Shown here: piece by piece, positions 1 to 3,607 of the stretch | Layout of the letters: every line of letters starts with the position of its first letter | How positions within the stretch are numbered: position 1 is the stretch's first letter | NCBI GenBank assembly: GCA_021781185.1 | Contig: JAJXXI010000522.1 | Coordinates: 1 to 6,317 of the forward strand | DNA from: a bacterium | GTDB taxonomy: Bacteria > Verrucomicrobiota > Verrucomicrobiia > Limisphaerales > UBA11358 | Direction: 5' to 3' | Length of the DNA stretch: 6,317 nucleotides | The notes under the pieces: model-generated | Told to the model about the DNA's origin: nothing | The model's database searches: none | What the model saw: the letters and a program-made list of their open reading frames with translations, nothing else | Made by a program: the position numbers and the translations under genes

Positions 1-93
1 CGCAAACTGCTGGTGCGTTATGAAAAGACCGCCGCCAACTTTCTGGCGCTGCTGCAATGCGCGGCGGCCCTGATTTGCTGGCGTATGTGCTGA
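1..93 (+). CDS. IS5/IS4-family DDE transposase, C-terminal fragment (runs off left edge)
   Basis: Frame 1 is open from the first base to a TGA at 91-93 and gives 30 residues, beginning RKLLVRYEKTAANF and continuing with a hydrophobic stretch rich in Leu and Ala that ends in a CWRMC tail. The pattern R-x-L-V-x-R-Y-E-K, then a short hydrophobic helix and a terminal W/FR, is the usual C-terminus of IS5-family (IS4-like DDE) transposases, just after the catalytic Glu region. The catalytic residues lie outside the window, so whether the enzyme is intact cannot be told. In a full element it would be the cut-and-paste transposase of the insertion sequence. The stop is followed by about 30 bases of apparent IS end, which supports the call. 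The family assignment rests on recognition of this short motif only. Confidence 0.75.
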   Translation, partial: RKLLVRYEKTAANFLALLQCAAALICWRMC

Positions 94-126
94 CTTTAAC
101 ATGAACCTCTATTTACGGATAAGCTC
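1..126 (+). mobile_element. Right end of an IS5-like insertion sequence (partial)
   Basis: The transposase fragment stops at 93 and the ParB-like gene comes in from the right at about 127, so the boundary between IS and host DNA lies between about 94 and 135. Read inward from the host side on the minus strand, 126 to 111 is GAGCTTATCCGTAAAT. This resembles the GAG-x2-TATCC type of terminal repeat seen in several IS5-group elements. If that is the tip, the adjacent 4 bases TAAG (127-130) could be one copy of the target duplication. The left end is outside the window, so the inverted repeat partner and the duplication cannot be checked. The exact boundary is an inference. Confidence 0.5.
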
Positions 127-706
127 TAAGAGATTTATAATCAATCTGCTTTTCCTCGTAGGCTTTCAGCAATTCACGCTGCGTTTCCAGCGTATCCGTG
201 TTGGCGATGTCCACCGCCACCCAGAGCGGAATCTTTCCCATCACGGCGGCTTCCAGCAACCGCTCTTCGCCCGAGTTTTTCAGGCTCAAATACCCGCGCA
301 CCAGGTTGTCGCTCACGTCCAGCTTTTTGCTGATTTGTGGGACGCTGTTGCCCAGCGTTTTCAGCCGTTCAATTTCGCGAATCAAATCCATCGGCTTCGG
401 GTAACGCCGCGCGATATTTTCCACGAGGCTGCAAATCAGCAGTTCCTGTCGGGATAAATCCTTCACTTCGGCGGGAATTTCTTTGTGTCCCAGCGCCTTG
501 AAAGCTTCCATGCGCCCCTGTCCGCAAATCAAATCATACTTGAAGGTGTCCGTCTCGCTCGCTGGCCGGCGGCTCACCTGTATCGGCACTTTCAGGCCGA
601 CGTTCTTGATGTTTTGAACGATGACAGCAAATTTCTTTGGATCCCGGTAACGCGGATTCACGACGAAAATCTGCTCAATCGGTATCAGTTGCACCTGTTC
701 GCTCAT
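113..706 (-). pseudogene. ParB/RepB-like (ParB N-terminal domain) protein, C-terminus truncated by IS
   Basis: The frame gives 197 residues with a ParB/sulfiredoxin-like N-terminal domain. It has an NPR box at residues 17-19, a GQGRMEA motif (62-68) at the position of the GERR/CTP-binding motif of ParB proteins, and ENIARR (96-101) at the ENxQR box. A helix-turn-helix (about 121-141, VPQISKKLDVSDNLVRGYL) follows. This matches the ParB-like proteins often annotated as RepB C-terminal-domain plasmid-partition proteins, which sit next to large serine recombinases. From memory those run to roughly 280-300 residues. Here the frame ends shortly after QIDYKSLRA with Y-P-stop, and those last codons fall in the presumed IS end. 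I therefore call it a truncation. The N-terminal and HTH domains are intact, so a shortened protein could still be made. The ATG at 706 overlaps the recombinase stop (ATGA) and has a good ribosome-binding site. Its role is probably DNA binding or helping the recombinase; that is not established. Confidence 0.75.
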
Positions 707-2244
707 GTCAGTTCCTCCAGCTTCACCCGCTCCGCCATGCCGAAAAATGCGTCCAGCGTGTCGAATCGGTAAGTGTCCAGATGAATGCCGTTGGCTTCCG
801 CCACACGCAGGTTTTCCCAGGTCATGTCCAGCGCCGGCAAAATATAATAGTCTTGGATATTCTCATTGGTGAAATCCATCCGCACGGCGATTGTAATGTC
901 TGGCCGCGCACTCGCGTCCAGCCGGATCAGCCAGCGCGACGAACCCGCGCCGGTTTGAGTATGCCGGCACAACACGATGGAAACGCGCATTTCACCGTTC
1001 ACTTCCAGCAGTTCGGTTTCAGCATTCCAGACCGCCGACGCACCGAGGTCAGAAATTTTTTGGACGACTTCGGCGACGATTTCCGGGTGACGCTTCCGCA
1101 GCCGCCGATTTTCCTCGATGAAGCTGTAATCAATGCCGGGGTCGTAACCAATCAGTCGGTAGGCGTTCACCAATGTTCCAAAGCGATGGCTGAATGCCGT
1201 GCTGGATGGGAGTCCTTCGGCTTCATCAATCAGGATGCCCGAAATGCGCCCGTGCATTTTCAGCAAGGTGCGGAGCCTTTCCAGCATTTCCTCATCCGTC
1301 AATTTCTGACTTCGCGCCAGAATGATTTCCCGCGCCCGCAGAAATAGTTCCGGCTCGACGACGCCCTCAAATGCGCCATCGGCGCGAATCCATTTGTCCG
1401 GCGGATTGACCACATGCTTCTTCTTCAGCTTGCAGGACGTGCGGTGATAAACATTGTTGCCGATGTATTTTTCGTTGGTCAGGATTTGATGCACCGTCGC
1501 CCGGTTCCATTCCCGCCCAAAATCCGTCTTCACACCTTGCGCGTTCAGAATGGTTGCAATCTCGGATTCAATTTTCCCTTCGCCGATGAAGGTCTGAAAA
1601 ATCCAGCGGACGATTTTAATTTCTTCTTCCGGCCCGCGCACCAGCACCACGCGGTCGGTTTGGATGCTTTTTTGCTCGCCCATCTTGAGCATCGCCTTGC
1701 GCTCGCCGTTTTGGTCAATCAGCATCCGCCGCAGGCCGAAGCCTGCCGTGCCGCCCTGCTTGGAGCCGAGTTGGATCAGCCGGCACGCGCCCTGAAACAC
1801 TTTCGTCGAAAGTTCCCGGCTGTATTCACCCGCCATCGTCCGCTTCATGGTTTTCATCACCGAGGACATCGGGCTGCCATCGTTCTCGAACTGTTCCGCG
1901 CAGTAGTGGACCGATACGCCTGCCCGGCGACAGATGTATTCGTAATACGCGCTTTCGTCCGCATCTTGGAATCGGCCCCACCGGCTCACGTCATACACGA
2001 GGATGGAGGAAAAGTGCGCTTTCCCATCCTGGACATCGCTGATCATTTGCGCGAGTGAGTCGCGCCCTTGGATGTTCAGCCCGCTTTTGCCCTCGTCCGA
2101 ATACTCCTTCACGATGCCCAGCTCGCGACGCTTGGCGTATTCGCGGATCTTGGAGCAGTAGCGCTGGTGAAAGGCGGCTTTGGGATCCGGCGTGAACCAT
2201 TGCTGGCAGCCGGCACAGATTTTACGGGGATGCTTTTTTTGCAC
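703..2244 (-). CDS. Large serine recombinase-like protein with replaced N-terminus, probably catalytically dead
   Basis: The protein has 513 residues from a GTG start at 2244; an in-frame TAA lies 12 bases upstream, and no Shine-Dalgarno is visible. From residue 33 on it reads as a large serine recombinase. It has DEGKSG (50-55), the ILVYDVSRWGRFQDADES block (81-98), the HYCAEQFENDG strand and the MKRTMAGEYSRELS helix (133-146) of the resolvase domain. A recombinase domain follows (about 165-300, with the NEKYIGN signature at 257-263), then a long C-terminal region typical of the subfamily that partners ParB-like genes. Residues 1-32 do not fit: instead of the first strand with the Y-x-R-x-S nucleophile they carry C10-x2-C13 and RYC30S, like a small zinc-finger ORF. 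No Y-x-R-x-S motif appears in the 55 bases upstream of the start in the minus strand. I infer a deletion fusion and loss of catalytic activity; DNA binding may survive. Translation is coupled to the downstream ParB-like gene. Confidence 0.85.
   Translation of the reverse strand: MQKKHPRKICAGCQQWFTPDPKAAFHQRYCSKIREYAKRRELGIVKEYSDEGKSGLNIQGRDSLAQMISDVQDGKAHFSSILVYDVSRWGRFQDADESAYYEYICRRAGVSVHYCAEQFENDGSPMSSVMKTMKRTMAGEYSRELSTKVFQGACRLIQLGSKQGGTAGFGLRRMLIDQNGERKAMLKMGEQKSIQTDRVVLVRGPEEEIKIVRWIFQTFIGEGKIESEIATILNAQGVKTDFGREWNRATVHQILTNEKYIGNNVYHRTSCKLKKKHVVNPPDKWIRADGAFEGVVEPELFLRAREIILARSQKLTDEEMLERLRTLLKMHGRISGILIDEAEGLPSSTAFSHRFGTLVNAYRLIGYDPGIDYSFIEENRRLRKRHPEIVAEVVQKISDLGASAVWNAETELLEVNGEMRVSIVLCRHTQTGAGSSRWLIRLDASARPDITIAVRMDFTNENIQDYYILPALDMTWENLRVAEANGIHLDTYRFDTLDAFFGMAERVKLEELT
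713..718 (-). promoter_or_regulatory. Ribosome-binding site of the ParB-like gene, inside the recombinase gene
   Basis: The minus strand reads GGAGGA, then 6 bases, then ATG (706-704), which shares its last two bases with the recombinase stop codon TGA (705-703). The strong Shine-Dalgarno fixes the start of the ParB-like gene. Together with the ATGA overlap it indicates co-transcription and coupled translation. Confidence 0.75.
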
Positions 2245-2406
2245 CCCGGATTTTTAACCACGGTATCTTGGCATTCACCTGAATGTGAGCCGCCGAAGCC
2301 GCCGGATTATCACACGCCCCGGACAACGCTCGTCCAACCGAAAATTTTCCCTGCGGATTTTCGTATTGTCCGTGCAGCCGGCGGATTCAATTTCCGCACG
2401 GTGCCC

Positions 2407-2423
2407 ACCGGCAGGTTGCCGGT
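2407..2423 (+). other. Stem-loop, weak terminator candidate
   Basis: ACCGGCA (2407-2413) pairs perfectly with TGCCGGT (2417-2423) around a 3-base loop. It is followed on the plus strand by CAATTTTCTT, a poor T-tract. No plus-strand gene upstream needs it except the doubtful open frame that runs through it, so termination is unlikely. Confidence 0.25.
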
Positions 2424-2497
2424 CAATTTTCTTGTTTGGTGGCCTGTCCCCAGCACTGGTGACAAGACGAAAATCTCCTCTGTGTTAATCTAAAAGC

Positions 2498-2518
2498 GTT
2501 GGGAGTAGTGACCCCGAC
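2498..2518 (+). repeat. Weak hairpin carrying the GGAGTAGTG loop word (third copy)
   Basis: GTTGGG (2498-2503) can pair with CCC-C-GAC (2513-2518, one G-U) around a loop containing AGTAGTGA. The word GGAGTAGTG (2502-2510) is shared with the two stronger hairpins at 2547-2571 and 2777-2800, while the stem bases differ. It is a possible degenerate copy of the same element. Confidence 0.4.
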
Positions 2519-2546
2519 AAAACAATTTAACAGTGTTGTTGAAAAG

Positions 2547-2571
2547 ACCCGGAGTAGTGTCCGGGTTTTTT
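2547..2571 (+). terminator. Rho-independent terminator, plus strand
   Basis: ACCCGGA (2547-2553) and TCCGGGT (2560-2566) form a perfect 7-bp stem with loop GTAGTG, followed by five further T residues (2567-2571). It would stop rightward transcription, yet no clear plus-strand gene lies to its left; the nearest plus-strand open frame ends at 2493. On the minus strand the stem is followed by CTTTTC, so some bidirectional activity is possible. The central 16 bases (2549-2564) recur in inverted orientation at 2782-2797. Confidence 0.65.
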
Positions 2572-2643
2572 CATTCACATCTTCGCCCATGCCGCTCGCA
2601 TTTTGCAGATTGTCCCGGCAGCCGGCATATCCAGCCGTTTTCG

Positions 2644-2670
2644 ACTGCCAGTAAAACTGCAAGTAAAACT
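2644..2670 (+). repeat. Short tandem repeat, 12-bp unit, 2.25 copies
   Basis: ACTGCCAGTAAA (2644-2655) is followed directly by ACTGCAAGTAAA (2656-2667) and then ACT. The two full units differ at one base. It could be a small protein-binding site or a chance slippage product; no function can be assigned from two units. Confidence 0.6.
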
Positions 2671-2726
2671 AGGAAATTGGTAGGTTCTTGTTACCCAAAG
2701 TTACCGCAAGTTAAATGAGAAAACCC

Positions 2727-2755
2727 TTGAAAACCCCATGAAATAAGGAGATAAT
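2727..2755 (+). promoter_or_regulatory. Predicted sigma-70 type promoter reading rightward
   Basis: TTGAAA (2727-2732) is separated by exactly 17 bases from GATAAT (2750-2755). Each hexamer matches the consensus at five of six positions. Transcription would begin near 2762 and run into the hairpin at 2777-2800 and the folded segment at 2809-2883, antisense to the end of the response-regulator gene further on. No ORF follows, so the product, if any, would be an RNA. Verrucomicrobial promoter rules are not well known to me, and AT-rich DNA gives such matches by chance. Confidence 0.4.
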
Positions 2756-2763
2756 TGCCCTAT

Positions 2764-2800
2764 CGATAAAAGAAAAGAGGCCGGACACTACTCCGGCCTC
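2764..2800 (-). terminator. Rho-independent terminator of the sensor/regulator operon, minus strand
   Basis: GAGGCCGGA (2777-2785) and TCCGGCCTC (2792-2800) form a perfect 9-bp GC-rich stem with a 6-base loop. On the minus strand the stem is followed by TTTTCTTTTAT. This is a good intrinsic terminator about 160 bases after the response-regulator stop, and the most likely end of that operon. Its loop reads GTAGTG on the minus strand, the same as the loop of the 2547-2571 hairpin on the plus strand. Confidence 0.7.
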
Positions 2801-2808
2801 AATGAGAA

Positions 2809-2883
2809 CTGGTGCTCTAAACACGTTGCTCGTGCAACAACGAAATTAGAGTATCAGATAAAGCCGCGATGGCTTGTCACCAG
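2809..2883. other. Potential three-way-junction RNA fold (candidate ncRNA or structured 3' UTR)
   Basis: CTGGTG (2809-2814) pairs with CACCAG (2878-2883). Stacked directly on it, CTCTAA (2815-2820) pairs with TTAGAG (2846-2851), enclosing an inner hairpin GTTGC/GCAAC (2825-2829/2834-2838, loop TCGT). A third helix, AAGCC/GGCTT (2861-2865/2871-2875), completes the junction. All helices are Watson-Crick. The fold is possible on either strand: on the plus strand it would lie downstream of the predicted promoter at 2727-2755, and on the minus strand it sits just before the operon terminator, as in 3' UTR-derived small RNAs. It lacks tRNA features (no T-arm) and I do not recognise a known family. 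Confidence 0.35.
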
Positions 2884-2926
2884 ATGTGGTTACAATGACC
2901 AACGGGGGCCAACCGCCCCGCCTTTC

Positions 2927-2945
2927 AATTCATTCCCGATGAATT
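2927..2945 (-). other. Stem-loop just after the response-regulator stop
   Basis: AATTCAT (2927-2933) and ATGAATT (2939-2945) form a perfect 7-bp stem with a 5-base loop, 17 bases past the stop codon on the minus strand. It has no T-tract after it and an AT-rich stem, so it is more likely a transcript-stabilising or chance structure than a terminator. Confidence 0.35.
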
Positions 2946-2962
2946 CTCCGGGAACGACCGTT

Positions 2963-3604
2963 TCATCGTTGGAGGAATTTGGCGACCGCCTCCGTGCGGG
3001 TGCGCACCTGAAGTTTTTCGTAAATCCGCCGGATGTAGGTATGCACCGTTTCGTAGCCGATGTTGAGTTTTTCGGCGATTTCCTTGTAGATCAAACCTTG
3101 CGCCAGCAAATCCAACACCTGCTGTTCGCGTTCGGAAAGTTCCGATAAATCGCCGCCGGATGCTGGAGCAGCCGGAGCGGCTGGCTTCTGAAACGATTGG
3201 ACCACGAGCCGCGCGATGTGCGTGGTCATGGGCGAACCGCCGCAGTTCATCTCGCGGATGGCCTTGATTAATTCCTTCGTCGGCGTGCGCTTGAGCATGT
3301 AGCCGCTCGCGCCGGCAGCCAGTGCGTTGAAAATATTTTCCGTGTCCTCATAGACGGTGAGCATCATCACCTGCGTCTGCGGCAGGACGGTTTTCAGGCG
3401 GCGGACACATTCGACGCCATTCATGCCGGGCAGGTTGATGTCCATGAGCACCACATCGGGCTTCACCTTCGGCAGGTCGGCCAGCGCCTCCTCGGCGCTG
3501 CCGTAGTCGCTGAGGAAACGGAAGCCCTCCGCACGGGCAATCACCTTGGCCAGCGTGCCGCGCAACTGGTCATTGTCCTCCACGAGGGATACAGAAATGA
3601 GCAT
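2963..3604 (-). CDS. NarL/FixJ-family response regulator
   Basis: The 213-residue protein is of typical length for the family. An N-terminal receiver domain (residues 3-120) has the acidic pair E9-D10, phosphoacceptor D55 in the VVLMDINLPGMNG block, T83 and the conserved K105. An Ala/Pro-rich linker (about 140-150) follows. A LuxR-type helix-turn-helix (about 154-210) carries LSEREQQVLDLLAQG and the recognition-helix region GYETVHTYIRRIYEKL. It accepts phosphate from the kinase encoded just upstream and binds DNA as a transcription regulator; the targets cannot be deduced. The ATG at 3604 is 3 bases after the kinase stop with no Shine-Dalgarno in front, which suggests translational coupling or reinitiation. 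All key residues are present. Confidence 0.95.
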   Translation of the reverse strand: MLISVSLVEDNDQLRGTLAKVIARAEGFRFLSDYGSAEEALADLPKVKPDVVLMDINLPGMNGVECVRRLKTVLPQTQVMMLTVYEDTENIFNALAAGASGYMLKRTPTKELIKAIREMNCGGSPMTTHIARLVVQSFQKPAAPAAPASGGDLSELSEREQQVLDLLAQGLIYKEIAEKLNIGYETVHTYIRRIYEKLQVRTRTEAVAKFLQR

Positions 3605-3607
3605 AAA

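Larger units (their letters stand above)
2245..2962. other. Intergenic region of about 720 bases, structured, no supported gene
   Basis: This region lies between the recombinase start and the response-regulator stop. I see no ORF with recognisable protein features. The left half (to about 2500) is GC-moderate and contains a plus-strand open frame ending in TAA at 2491-2493. Its peptide contains EPPKPPDYHTPRTTL and FRIVRAAGGFNF; it could be a remnant coding end but matches nothing I know. From about 2500 to 2870 the DNA is more AT-rich. It holds two terminator hairpins with a common inverted core, a 12-bp tandem repeat, a sigma-70-like promoter and a three-way-junction fold, each listed separately. 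A GC-rich hairpin (CGGGG/CCCCG, about 2903-2920) and the stem-loop at 2927-2945 lie next to the regulator stop. Confidence 0.6.

Noticed and set aside
637..1347. Plus-strand open frame (236 codons) opposite the recombinase gene
   Set aside because: It is antisense to a well-conserved recombinase C-terminal region and has no protein features of its own.
2478..2493. CTCTGTGTTAATCT, like the 'ctgtgttaatctgtgg' intergenic repeats I associate with Planctomycetes and Verrucomicrobia
   Set aside because: Only a short fragment is present, with no adjoining units. It is too short to call a repeat and the association is from memory.
2423..2662. Minus-strand open frame of 79 codons across the intergenic region
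   Set aside because: No recognisable domain and no convincing ribosome-binding site. It passes straight through the terminator hairpin at 2547-2571, so it is most likely a chance frame.
2809..2883. tRNA gene or hammerhead ribozyme
   Set aside because: The length and the closing stem first suggested a tRNA, but there is no T-arm, anticodon arm or conserved tRNA bases. A GAAA next to a stem (2842-2845) suggested a hammerhead, but the CUGAUGA core is missing.
2245..2962. CRISPR array or integron attC array
   Set aside because: The repeated elements are only two or three, unevenly spaced and partly inverted. There are no regular spacers, no cas genes and no integron integrase.
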